Part shown: positions 27,326 to 35,643 of the stretch, one piece after another
Layout of the letters: the number at the start of each line of letters is the position of its first letter
Numbering within the stretch: position 1 is the first letter of the stretch
Source of the DNA: Kitasatospora viridis
GTDB lineage: Bacteria; Actinomycetota; Actinomycetes; Streptomycetales; Streptomycetaceae
Assembly: GCF_007829815.1 (NCBI RefSeq)
Contig: NZ_VIWT01000005.1
Span: forward strand, 558,001-622,000
Direction of reading: 5' to 3'
Length of the DNA stretch: 64,000 nt
Made by a program: the position numbers and the translations under genes
The notes under the pieces: model-generated
What the model saw: only the letters and a program-made list of their open reading frames with translations
Told to the model about the DNA's origin: nothing
The model's database searches: none

Positions 27326-28336
27326 TCACCGGGCCCGCCAGGTGTCCTTGAGTGCCGCCAGGTGCCCGAGGCCGGTGTGAACGGTGCTGGTCTCCAGGTC
27401 GAAGTCGACCATGCAGGCGACCTCGTCGACGCCGGCCGCGGCGACCCGGTCCAGCAGCCCCGCGGCGTCCTCCACCCGGCCGAACAGGCCCCCGGTGCCG
27501 ACGTGGCGGTCGAAGGCGCGCTCGACCAGGAACTCCAGGTCCTCCGGGTCGAGGTCCGCCGGATCCACGCCGCGCAGCACCTCACCCGGGGCCTGCCGCA
27601 GCCGCCCCGCGTCGGTGCGCAGGAACGGGGCGCGGACGGCCTGCCGCACCGCCGCGCGGTCCGGCCCGAGGAGGGCGGGGAGCAGGAGCGCCACCCGCGG
27701 CGCGCCCGTCCCGGTGTAGGCCTCGCGGTAGACGGCTGTCTTCTCGGCGAGTTCCTCCAGGCTCTGGCAGAGCAGGTGGGTGAGGACTCCCACGCCGAGC
27801 TCACCGGCCTCCCGGAAGGATCCGGCGCTGCCCGCGCTGGTGAGCCAGACCGGTACCTCGGGCCGCACCGGGGCCGGGAAGATGCGGTCGGCACCGGTGC
27901 CGGTAGCGCCCTCGTGCCAGAGCTGCCGCACGGTGCCGAGCGTGCGCATGAGCGCTTCCCGGCGCTGCGGGTAGTCCTCCGGCGCCAGGACGAAGTCGGG
28001 GCCGGGCCAGCCGGGGCCGAAGGACAGCGCCACCCGGCCGCCGGAGAGGTTGTCGACCGTCGCCCACTCCTGCGCGAACCGGGTCAGGTCGTAGTCCGGG
28101 CCGACGACGCTCCCCGCCCGGATCTCGACCCGCTCCGTGACGGCCGCGACCGCGGCGGCCGCCTGCGCGGGGTTGGGGCGGAGCCCGCCGAACGGATGGA
28201 AGTGCGGTTCAGGGGCCCACACCGCGGCGAACCCGTGCCGGTCCGCCAACCGCGCTGCTTCGAGTAGCAGGTCGTAGGGGATCCGCCGGGTGTCGCCGGT
28301 TCCGTCATGGGCGAAGCAGAAAAGACTGAAATCCAC
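27326..28336 (-). CDS. Luciferase-like flavin monooxygenase, natural-product type (second copy)
   Basis: A 336-residue luciferase-fold protein, paralogous to 16468-17562: WAPEPHFHPFGGLRPNP, EIRAGSVVGPDYD, EWATVDNLSGGRVALSFGPGW and VWLTSAGSAGSF match the same positions. The GTG at 28336 follows GGAGGAGAACC. It lies with the serine adenylation gene and the free PCP, so a PCP-bound seryl group is a reasonable substrate guess. The FMN reductase partner is not in the window. Confidence 0.8.
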   Translation of the reverse strand: MDFSLFCFAHDGTGDTRRIPYDLLLEAARLADRHGFAAVWAPEPHFHPFGGLRPNPAQAAAAVAAVTERVEIRAGSVVGPDYDLTRFAQEWATVDNLSGGRVALSFGPGWPGPDFVLAPEDYPQRREALMRTLGTVRQLWHEGATGTGADRIFPAPVRPEVPVWLTSAGSAGSFREAGELGVGVLTHLLCQSLEELAEKTAVYREAYTGTGAPRVALLLPALLGPDRAAVRQAVRAPFLRTDAGRLRQAPGEVLRGVDPADLDPEDLEFLVERAFDRHVGTGGLFGRVEDAAGLLDRVAAAGVDEVACMVDFDLETSTVHTGLGHLAALKDTWRAR

Positions 28337-28386
28337 GGTTCTCCTCCAGTGATCGACCTGGTGCCGGCGATCCGGCCGGACAGGGC

Positions 28387-28692
28387 CTAGGCCCCGGAAC
28401 GGCCGTCGACGGCACGGGCGAGGCGCCTGGCGCTCTGGTGCGTGAAGACGTCCCGCACCTTCAGCGCCAGGCCGGCCTTGCGGGCGGCGGTGACCAGCCG
28501 GATCGCGGCGATGCTGTCCCCGCGCAGGTCCTCGAACCCGGCGTCGGCGCCTACGTCGTCGCGGTCGAGCACCTGCGCGAACAGCCGGAGCAGGAGTTCC
28601 TCGGTCCCGGAACCGGCCGGCGCCGGTGGTGCCGGGGCGGATGACACCCCGCCGTCCGGTTCGCCGTTGCCCGGGGTCGAGTTCTCGGCCAT
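28387..28692 (-). CDS. Free-standing peptidyl carrier protein
   Basis: A 101-residue carrier protein with a Pro/Ala/Gly-rich N-terminal tail. The phosphopantetheine Ser is in LRGDSIAAIRLVTAARK and the third helix VRDVFTHQSARRLARAV is PCP-like. It is the first gene of the minus-strand operon that also encodes the serine adenylation protein, so it is probably loaded with serine in trans. The 257-base divergent region upstream contains the long inverted repeat at 28821-28878. Confidence 0.85.
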   Translation of the reverse strand: MAENSTPGNGEPDGGVSSAPAPPAPAGSGTEELLLRLFAQVLDRDDVGADAGFEDLRGDSIAAIRLVTAARKAGLALKVRDVFTHQSARRLARAVDGRSGA

Positions 28693-28820
28693 GCCTCATC
28701 ACCTTTCGCCGTCGCGGCAGCCGCACTGCTCGGGCAATGCCGCGTCCCGTCCGACGCGGGTCCCCCGGTGCTCGTGCGGGTGGGAATCCGGACCGATACT
28801 CCCGTCGCGCCCGAACCCTG

Positions 28821-28920
28821 CCTACTGGCTCTTCGGCCGGTGTCCCGTGGCCGAGGTGCTGGCCGAAGAGCCAATAGGCGCCTTGCCGGGCCCGGCGGCA
28901 GCATGGGCCCGCATTCCCAC
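28821..28920. promoter_or_regulatory. Long inverted repeat and intergenic element copy B
   Basis: Arms 28821-28838 (CCTACTGGCTCTTCGGCC) and 28861-28878 (GGCCGAAGAGCCAATAGG) match at 17 of 18 positions around a 22-base loop, midway between the divergent PCP and MazG-like genes. Bases 28835-28920 resemble 17990-18057. It could be an operator for both operons or a structured leader of the right-hand one. Confidence 0.65.
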
Positions 28921-28949
28921 GACCTGAGTGCGCTTCCGGGAGGAACGAC

Positions 28950-29213
28950 GTGGACATCGGTTCCGTGCAGCGAATCGCCTGGGACAACAAGGTGCTGAAG
29001 GGCTTCAACACCACCGACGTCCCACTGGAGTTCTGCATGCTCCAGGAGAAGGCGGCGGCGGCCTTCGGCGCGTGGCGCAAGGGCGGCGGGAAGCTCGGCG
29101 AGGAACTGGCCGACGTCGTCCTCTACGTGGCGAGCATCGCCGAGATGACCGGGCTCGATCTGCGGGCCGAGGTCAAGTCGAAGACCGAGCGGAACGCGGC
29201 CCGCCCGGACTGA
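28950..29213 (+). CDS. Small MazG-like NTP pyrophosphohydrolase domain protein
   Basis: An 87-residue all-helical protein. The MazG-type acidic pattern is visible: MLQEKAAAAFGAWRKG, then GEELADVVLYV, and a C-terminal VKSKTERNAARPD with the expected K/N/R residues. It starts at a GTG after GGGAGGAACGAC. Such proteins hydrolyse non-canonical nucleoside triphosphates to monophosphates and sometimes take part in making nucleoside-type metabolites. It is the first gene of a seven-gene operon and its task here is unknown. Confidence 0.7.
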   Translation: MDIGSVQRIAWDNKVLKGFNTTDVPLEFCMLQEKAAAAFGAWRKGGGKLGEELADVVLYVASIAEMTGLDLRAEVKSKTERNAARPD

Positions 29214-29251
29214 GGGAATCGCGGCCGTCGAGCAGTTGGAGGGGATTGAGC

Positions 29252-30028
29252 ATGGACCGCAGCGGAACCCGGGCACTGTCCTTCGGGGAGATCGCCGAGC
29301 GTTACGACCGGTTCCGGCCCGGTGTGCCGACCGCGGCCCTGGACTGGCTTCTGCCGGACGGCTGCCGGACGGTGGTCGACCTCGCGGCCGGCACCGGCGC
29401 GCTGACCCGGAGCCTGGTGGACCGGGTTCCGAACGTCGTCGCGGTCGAGCCCGACCCGCGGATGCGCGAGGTCCTCGCCCGTGGCTGCCCGGCCGCGCTG
29501 GCACTGCCGGGCACCGGCGAGGAGATGCCGCTGCCGGACGGCCGGGCCGACGCGGTGCTGATCTCGATGGCCTGGCACTGGATGGACCCGGACCGCGCCG
29601 TCCCCGAGATCGCCCGGGTGCTGCGCGGCGGCGGCCGGTTCGGCGTGCTGTGGAACCACCGGGACGTGTCCGTCCCGTGGGTTGCCGAGCTCGACCGCTT
29701 CACCCGCGCGCTGCGTGCCCGGGAGGGCGGACGGGGCGTCGTGGCGCCGACCGGCAAGGCCGTCGACCCGCCGACCGGTGCGCTGTTCGGCCCGTTGGAG
29801 GAGCTGCGGCTGACCTGGACGATGACCGTCACCGCCGAGCAGCTGGTCGGGCTCCTGGGCACCGACGCCACCGCCGCCCTGCTGCCGGCCGATGCCCGGC
29901 GCGCCGTGGACGAGCAAGTGGCCGGGTACGCGCGGGACGAGCTGGGCCTGTCGGGGGACCGGACGATCGAGCTGCCGGTGGCCTGCCGTTGCCTGCGCAC
30001 CACCAGGAACCCGGACACCGCGGCGTGA
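29252..30028 (+). CDS. Class I SAM-dependent methyltransferase
   Basis: A 258-residue methyltransferase of the UbiE/Methyltransf_11 type. The SAM site is TVVDLAAGTGALTRSL, followed by VVAVEPDPRMREVL, then the catalytic-face AWHWMDPDRAVPEIARVLRGGGRFGVLWN. GGAGGGG lies eight bases before the ATG at 29252. Its stop overlaps the next start (GTGA), so it is coupled to the molybdenum hydroxylase genes. Substrate unknown. Confidence 0.8.
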   Translation: MDRSGTRALSFGEIAERYDRFRPGVPTAALDWLLPDGCRTVVDLAAGTGALTRSLVDRVPNVVAVEPDPRMREVLARGCPAALALPGTGEEMPLPDGRADAVLISMAWHWMDPDRAVPEIARVLRGGGRFGVLWNHRDVSVPWVAELDRFTRALRAREGGRGVVAPTGKAVDPPTGALFGPLEELRLTWTMTVTAEQLVGLLGTDATAALLPADARRAVDEQVAGYARDELGLSGDRTIELPVACRCLRTTRNPDTAA

Positions 30029-32310
30029 GTCCCTTCGGCACCCGGGTGCGGCGTCTGGAGGACGCGCGCCTGCTCACCTCGGGCGGCCTCTTCGTCGACG
30101 ACCTGAGGGTGCCCGAACTCGCCGGGGCGGCCCACGCGACCTTCGTGAGGTCCCCGGTCGCGCACGCGGTGGTCACCGGCGTCGACGCGTCCCGGGCGCG
30201 GGCCCACCCAGGCGTGCTGGCCGTCTACACGGCTGCTGACCTGGACGGCCTGCCGGCGCCCAGAGCCTTCCCCGGCTCGGTGCCGGGCGGGGAGTTCCTG
30301 GTCGAGCCGCTGCTCGCCGGGGAGCGGGTCCGGTTCGTGGGCGAGCCGGTCGCGATCGTGCTCACCGACGCGCGGTACGGCGGCCCGGACGCCGCGGAGC
30401 TCGTCGACGTGGCGTACCGGCGGCTGCCAGCCGTGGTCGGGCCCGCCCGGGCGCTGCTCGACGACACCCTGCTGTTCCCGCAGGTCGGGACGAACGTCGC
30501 CGACCAGCGCGGCCGTGACGGCTACGACGACGCGGTCTTCGCCGACGCTGACGTGGTCGTCGACCAGGAGATCGCGAACCACCGGGTGGCCTGTGTCCCG
30601 CTGGAGTGCCGCGCGACCGCGGCGGTCTTCGACGGCACCCGGCTCACCGTCTGGCACAGCAGCCAGAACGCCCAGCGCTGCCGGAGCACCCTCGCCGAGT
30701 CACTGGGCATCCCGCTCGGGGCGATCCGGGTGGTCGTCCCCGATGTCGGCGGCGGGTTCGGCGCGAAGATCGGCATCGACCGGGACGCGATCGCCGTCGC
30801 GTGGGCGGCTTGGAGGTCGGGAACCGCCGTGCGGTGGGCGGAGAGCCGGGCCGAGAACCTGGTCGCCATGACCCAGGGGCGGGCCCAGCTCAACCGCGTC
30901 CGGATCGGCGGCCGGCGCGACGGCACGATCACGGCCTATCGCCTGGACGTGGTCCAGGACGCGGGCGGCTACCCGCGCACCGCCACCCTCGCCCCGGTGA
31001 CCTGCACGATGGCTCCCGGCGTGTACGACATCGCGCAGGTGCAGGCCGGGTACCGGGTCGTCGTCACGAACACCACCCCCGTCAACAAGTACCGCGGCGC
31101 GGGCCGGCCGGAGGCCACGGCCGCCGTCGAGCGGGCGGTGGACCTGTTCGCCGCCGAGATCGGCATGGATCCGGCCGAGGTCCGCCGCCGCAACCTGATC
31201 GCCGCGGACGCGTTCCCGTTCCGGACCCGGACGGGGGCCCGCTACGACTCCGGCGCCTACCAGGCGGCCCTGGACACGGTCCTGGCCGCCGCCGACTACC
31301 GCGCGCTGCGGGCCGAGCAGGCCGCGCGCCGGGACGGCGGCCACCGCGACCTGCTGGGCATCGGCCTGTGCGTCTACGTGGAGATGACCGGCGGCGGTGG
31401 CGAGACCGCCGAGGTGGCCGTCGCTGCCGACGGCCGGGTGACGGTGCTGACCGGCAGTTCGACGCAGGGCCAGGGGCACCGGACCGCTTGGTCGACGCTG
31501 GTCGGGGACGCGCTGGGCATCCCGCTCGACCGGATCGACGTCGTGCACGGGGACACCGACCTGATCCCGAAGGCGGTCGGCACCTACTCCAGCCGGTCGC
31601 TGCAACTCGGCGGCTCCGCGGTGCGCAAGGCCGCCCACGAGGTCCGGGAGCAGGCCCGGCGGTGCGCCGCCGAGCTGCTCGGCGCCAGTGCGGCCGAGGT
31701 GGTGCTCGACACCGGCTCCGGCACCTGGTACCCGGTCGGCGACCCCGGCCGCGCGCTGACCTGGGCGCAGGTGGCCGGCCGTGGGCCGGCCGGGCGGATC
31801 GGTGCGGCCGTCGAGTTCGAGGCGGAGCACCCGACCTTCCCGTTCGGCGCGCACCTGTCGGTGGTCGAGGTGGACACCGAGACGGGGCTGACCACGGTGT
31901 TGCGCCACGTCACGGTGGACGACGCCGGGCCGGTGCTCAACCCGGTGCTGGCCGAGGGCCAGCGCCACGGCGGCATCGCGCAGGGCATCGCGCAGGCGCT
32001 GTTCGAGGAGGTCCGCCACGACCGGAGTGGAAATCCGCTCGGCGCGACGCTCGCGGACTACCCGGCCGTGGCGGCCGCCGATCTGCCGGACTTCGAGCTG
32101 GCGGCCGGCGAGACGCCCACCGACGTCAACCCGCTCGGCGTCAAGGGGATCGGCGAGTCGGGGACGATCGGCTCCACCCCCGCGGTGCAGAACGCGGTCA
32201 TCGACGCGGTCGCCCACCTGGGCGTCCGGCACATCGACATGCCGCTGACGCCGCAGCGCGTCTGGGCGGCGATCACGCGGGCCGGCCGAGCGGGCCGGTC
32301 GCCGCAGTGA
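30025..32310 (+). CDS. Molybdenum hydroxylase large subunit (CoxL/xanthine dehydrogenase family)
   Basis: A 761-residue molybdopterin-cytosine-dinucleotide-type large subunit. The YRGAGRPEA motif is the form II CoxL type (form I CO dehydrogenase has AYRCSFR), so CO is not the substrate. GSSTQGQGHRT binds the cofactor, and the catalytic Glu711 lies in GVKGIGESGTIG. These enzymes hydroxylate aldehydes or N-heterocycles with water-derived oxygen. Together with the small (33041) and medium (33532) subunit genes it forms a complete three-subunit enzyme, here probably acting on a pathway intermediate. Confidence 0.88.
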   Translation: MSPFGTRVRRLEDARLLTSGGLFVDDLRVPELAGAAHATFVRSPVAHAVVTGVDASRARAHPGVLAVYTAADLDGLPAPRAFPGSVPGGEFLVEPLLAGERVRFVGEPVAIVLTDARYGGPDAAELVDVAYRRLPAVVGPARALLDDTLLFPQVGTNVADQRGRDGYDDAVFADADVVVDQEIANHRVACVPLECRATAAVFDGTRLTVWHSSQNAQRCRSTLAESLGIPLGAIRVVVPDVGGGFGAKIGIDRDAIAVAWAAWRSGTAVRWAESRAENLVAMTQGRAQLNRVRIGGRRDGTITAYRLDVVQDAGGYPRTATLAPVTCTMAPGVYDIAQVQAGYRVVVTNTTPVNKYRGAGRPEATAAVERAVDLFAAEIGMDPAEVRRRNLIAADAFPFRTRTGARYDSGAYQAALDTVLAAADYRALRAEQAARRDGGHRDLLGIGLCVYVEMTGGGGETAEVAVAADGRVTVLTGSSTQGQGHRTAWSTLVGDALGIPLDRIDVVHGDTDLIPKAVGTYSSRSLQLGGSAVRKAAHEVREQARRCAAELLGASAAEVVLDTGSGTWYPVGDPGRALTWAQVAGRGPAGRIGAAVEFEAEHPTFPFGAHLSVVEVDTETGLTTVLRHVTVDDAGPVLNPVLAEGQRHGGIAQGIAQALFEEVRHDRSGNPLGATLADYPAVAAADLPDFELAAGETPTDVNPLGVKGIGESGTIGSTPAVQNAVIDAVAHLGVRHIDMPLTPQRVWAAITRAGRAGRSPQ

Positions 32311-32327
32311 ACGAGAGCGAGGAACCC

Positions 32328-33044
32328 ATGGCCGGTCCGGCCCCACGCACGGTCCGGGACCTCCCGGCGCACACCGCCGACCTGATGACCTCGCAGGAGC
32401 GGCGACGCCTGCTGCTGCGGGACGTCGACCTGGTCATCGACGGCGGCGCGAACGGTGGTCAGTACGCGAGGTGGTTGCGCCAGTGCGGTTACCGAGGGGA
32501 GATCGTTTCGTTCGAGCCGGCCTCCGCGACCTTCGCGGTGCTCGCCGAGGCAGCCCGCGCGGACGATGCCTGGCACTGCCGCAACGTGGCGCTCGGGGAG
32601 GCGGACGGCCAGGTCCTGCTGCACCTGACCCGCACCTCGCTCGGTTCCTCGGTGCTGCGGCGCACGGAGCTGCCCGCGCGGGTGTGGCCGCACGACACCG
32701 AGGCCGGCACGGAGCTGGTGCCAGTGCGGTCGCTGCGCTCGCTCTGGGGCGAACTGGGCTGCCAGGGGCGCAGGGTGTACCTGAAGCTCGACGTGGAGGG
32801 TGCCGAGCTGGCCGTCCTGCGGGGCGCGGGGCCGGTCCTCGACCAGGTCGCGCTGCTCGAACTGGAGCTGCCGCTGGTCCCGATGCACCACGGCGCGCCG
32901 ACGTTCGGGGAGATGCTGGACTTCCTCACCGCACGGGGCTTCTCGATGGTCGCCCTGGAGCAGAACCACAGCGGCGACGACACGACCGGTCAGATGCTGA
33001 TGATCGACGGCATCTTCCGGTCCGGAAGCGTGAGGGCCGGGTGA
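32328..33044 (+). CDS. FkbM-family SAM-dependent methyltransferase
   Basis: A 238-residue FkbM-type methyltransferase: VDLVIDGGANGGQYARWL (SAM loop), EIVSFEPASATFAVL, and LKLDVEGAELAVLRGA typical of the family. The ATG at 32328 has GAGCGAGGAA six bases upstream; a GTG at 32307 overlapping the CoxL stop is the alternative. FkbM enzymes usually O-methylate sugars or polyketide hydroxyls. It is unusual that it sits between the large and small subunit genes of the hydroxylase. Confidence 0.8.
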   Translation: MAGPAPRTVRDLPAHTADLMTSQERRRLLLRDVDLVIDGGANGGQYARWLRQCGYRGEIVSFEPASATFAVLAEAARADDAWHCRNVALGEADGQVLLHLTRTSLGSSVLRRTELPARVWPHDTEAGTELVPVRSLRSLWGELGCQGRRVYLKLDVEGAELAVLRGAGPVLDQVALLELELPLVPMHHGAPTFGEMLDFLTARGFSMVALEQNHSGDDTTGQMLMIDGIFRSGSVRAG

Positions 33045-33535
33045 ACCGGATCACCGTGACGGTGGACGGCAGGGTCCACCAGGACGAGGTGGAGCCCCGG
33101 CTCCTGCTCGCCCACTACCTGCGCGACCGGCTGGACCTGACCGCCACCCGGATCTGCTGCGACACCGGCAACTGCGGGGCGTGCACGGTCGATCTGGACG
33201 GTCTGAGCGTCAAGAGCTGCTCGGTCCTGGCAGTCCAGGCGGACGGCTGCGAGGTGACCACCGCCCAGGGGCTGGCCCAGGACGGCGCCTGGCACCCGCT
33301 GCAGCGCTCGTTCCACGAGCAGCACGCCCTTCAGTGCGGCTACTGCACCCCCGGCATGATCATGGCGGCCCGCGACCTGTTGCGGCACGACCCGGACCCG
33401 GACCCGGATGCGGTCCGGGACGCGCTGCGGGGCAACCTCTGCCGCTGCACCGGCTACCAGAACATCGTCCGGGCCGTGCTCGCCGCGGCGCCCGGCCGGG
33501 TGGCGGCCGCCTGCGGGGACGGGGCGCCGCAATGA
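33041..33535 (+). CDS. Molybdenum hydroxylase 2Fe-2S small subunit (CoxS type)
   Basis: A 164-residue protein with both iron-sulphur clusters. The plant-ferredoxin-type Cys ligands are in CCDTGNCGACTVDLDG...KSC, and the C-terminal cluster ligands in CGYCTPG and CRCTGY. It carries electrons from the molybdenum centre to the FAD subunit. The GTG start overlaps the FkbM stop and its own stop overlaps the next ATG. A short DPDPDPDA repeat near residue 118 is from tandem GACCCG codons. Confidence 0.9.
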   Translation: MNRITVTVDGRVHQDEVEPRLLLAHYLRDRLDLTATRICCDTGNCGACTVDLDGLSVKSCSVLAVQADGCEVTTAQGLAQDGAWHPLQRSFHEQHALQCGYCTPGMIMAARDLLRHDPDPDPDAVRDALRGNLCRCTGYQNIVRAVLAAAPGRVAAACGDGAPQ

Positions 33536-34404
33536 TCCCCGCAGCGTTCGACTACGCCCGCCCGACCAGCGTCGAGGAGGCCGTCCGGGTGCTGGCCGAG
33601 GGCGGCCCGGGCGCGACGGTACTGGCCGGCGGCCAGAGCCTGCTGCCGATGCTGCGCCTGCGCCGCGCTGCCCCGACGCTCCTGGTGGATGTCGGCCGGG
33701 TGCCGGGGATGCGCGGTGTCCGGCGGGAGGTCGGCCGGCTCGTGATCGGCGCCATGACGACCCATCACGAGGTCCTGCACGACCCGCTGGTCCGCCGGCA
33801 CGCGCCGCTGCTGGCCGCCGCGACCCGCACGGTCGGCGACCCCGCCGTGCGCCACCGCGGCACGCTCGGCGGTTCGCTCGCCCACGCTGACCCGGCCGCC
33901 GACCTGCCGCCGGCGGTGCTGGCGCTGGACGCCGAGCTGGTGGCGCAGGGTCCGCACGGGCGGCGCACCCTCCCGGCCGGCGAGTTCTTCGCCGGGCGCC
34001 TGCGGACCGCGCTCGAACCCGGGGAACTGCTCGTCGAGATCCGGGTGCCCGAGCTCGGTGCGGACTGGGGGTTCCACTACGAGAAGTTCCGGCACTGCGC
34101 GCAGGCCGCCGCGGTGGTCGGCGTGGCGGCGGCGGTGCGCCGCGGGAGCGGCGGCATCGTGCAGGCACGGATCGGACTGGCGAACATGGGGGCCACCCCG
34201 CTGCGGGCGCTCGCGGTCGAGGCCGCACTGGCCGGTGCGGACGCCACCGCGGCGGCCGTGGACCGGGCCGCCGGTGCGGCGGCCGAGGGCGCCGCACCGC
34301 CGGTCGACCGGGGCGTCGACACCGAGTACCGGGACCACCTGGCCCGGGTGCTGACGCGCCGTGCGGTGCTCGCCGCGGCAGGGGAGCGGGGGTGGCGGGC
34401 ATGA
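33532..34404 (+). CDS. Molybdenum hydroxylase FAD subunit (CoxM type)
   Basis: A 290-residue FAD-binding medium subunit. The two flavin-binding motifs are VLAGGQSLLPML near residue 31 and TLGGSLAHADPAADLPP near 112. It completes the CoxLSM enzyme. Both ends are coupled by ATGA overlaps. The last 40 residues are Ala-rich and poorly conserved. Confidence 0.88.
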   Translation: MIPAAFDYARPTSVEEAVRVLAEGGPGATVLAGGQSLLPMLRLRRAAPTLLVDVGRVPGMRGVRREVGRLVIGAMTTHHEVLHDPLVRRHAPLLAAATRTVGDPAVRHRGTLGGSLAHADPAADLPPAVLALDAELVAQGPHGRRTLPAGEFFAGRLRTALEPGELLVEIRVPELGADWGFHYEKFRHCAQAAAVVGVAAAVRRGSGGIVQARIGLANMGATPLRALAVEAALAGADATAAAVDRAAGAAAEGAAPPVDRGVDTEYRDHLARVLTRRAVLAAAGERGWRA

Positions 34405-35612
34405 CCCCGAGCGGCTTCTCGCCGACCCGGTTGGCCCGGCTGGGCGATGTGCTCAAGCGCCACGTCGGGGCCGGCCACGTGCCGGGGGCGCTGGCCCTGG
34501 TGGCCCGCCGCGGCGAGGTGCACGTCGTGGCGACGGGCCGACTCGCCTTCGAGGGCGAGGGTTCGGGAACGCCGATGGCGGGCGACACCGTCGTGCGCGT
34601 CACGTCCTGGACGAAGCAGCTCGTCGCCGCCTGCGCGATGACACTGGTCGAGGACGGCACGCTGCGGCTCGACGACCCGGTCGACGGGTTCCTCCCGGAG
34701 CTCGCCGGCATGCGGGTGCTCGCCGATCCGGCCGGGCCGTTGGACGACACCGTCGCGGCCGAGCGGCCGACGACGCTGCGGGACCTGCTCACCTGCCGCC
34801 TGGGCACCGGTGCGATCCTCGCCGAGCCGGGCGCGGTCCCGCTCGCCGACGCCCTGAACGCCCTGGAGCTGGCGGACCGTCCGGGCGGTCAGCTGCTGTC
34901 GCCGGACGAGTGGATCCGCCGGCTCGGTGCGCTGCCGCTGGCCCACCAGCCGGGTGAGCGCTGGATGTACCACATCAGCCCGATCGTGCTGGGCGTGCTG
35001 GTCGCCCGGGCCGCCGGACGTCCCCTCGGGGAGGCGTTGCGCGAGCGGATCTGCGAGCCGCTCGGGATGAAGGACACCGGTATCGGCATCGACGCCGGGA
35101 GCGCGGCGCGGTTGGCGACCGCCTACACGCACGACGAGGCCACCGGCGCGCTCGCCGTCGAGCACGGCCCCGACTGGCTCCGGCACCGATTGCCGGTGTT
35201 CAAGACGGGCGGCAGCGGGCTGGTCACCACCGCCGACGACTTCCTGGCCTTCACCTCGGCCCTGCTGGCCGGCGGGATCCACCGGGGCGAACGGGTCCTG
35301 TCGCCGCAGTCGGTGGCGCTGATGACGACCGATCACCTGACGCGGCGCCAGCGGGAGGCTTCCACGCTGGTCTGGACACCGGTCTTCCAGCAGCACTTCG
35401 GCTGGGGCTTCGGGATGGCGGTCAACCTGCGCCGCAACCACCTGGCGCCCTCGGTCGGGAGCTACGGGTGGTACGGCAAGTACGGCACCGGCTGGTTCAA
35501 CGATCCGGCCCGGGACCTGACGGCGATGCTCGTCACCCAGAGCACGGCGACGTTCCGGCACCGGGTCTTCCCCCAGGTGTGGGCGGCCGCCTACCGTGCG
35601 CTCGACGACTGA
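34401..35612 (+). CDS. Serine beta-lactamase/penicillin-binding-fold protein (class C-like esterase family)
   Basis: A 403-residue protein of the beta-lactamase PF00144 family. The nucleophile motif SxxK is seen as TSWTKQL near residue 65. The second motif, normally YxN, reads YHIS, and a late YGKYGTGWF segment stands where KTG/HTG is expected. The ATG at 34401 overlaps the FAD-subunit stop; a GTG at 34392 is possible. In BGCs such proteins act as esterases, amidases, acyltransferases or self-protection enzymes. No signal peptide is evident, which points to the cytoplasm. Confidence 0.75.
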   Translation: MTPSGFSPTRLARLGDVLKRHVGAGHVPGALALVARRGEVHVVATGRLAFEGEGSGTPMAGDTVVRVTSWTKQLVAACAMTLVEDGTLRLDDPVDGFLPELAGMRVLADPAGPLDDTVAAERPTTLRDLLTCRLGTGAILAEPGAVPLADALNALELADRPGGQLLSPDEWIRRLGALPLAHQPGERWMYHISPIVLGVLVARAAGRPLGEALRERICEPLGMKDTGIGIDAGSAARLATAYTHDEATGALAVEHGPDWLRHRLPVFKTGGSGLVTTADDFLAFTSALLAGGIHRGERVLSPQSVALMTTDHLTRRQREASTLVWTPVFQQHFGWGFGMAVNLRRNHLAPSVGSYGWYGKYGTGWFNDPARDLTAMLVTQSTATFRHRVFPQVWAAAYRALDD

Positions 35613-35643
35613 CGCCCACGCCGCTCGGACCGCTCCGGGCGGC

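Noticed and set aside
30025..34404. Carbon monoxide dehydrogenase
   Set aside because: The large subunit has the YRGAGRPEA motif instead of the AYRCSFR active-site loop of form I enzymes, and it lies in a biosynthetic operon.
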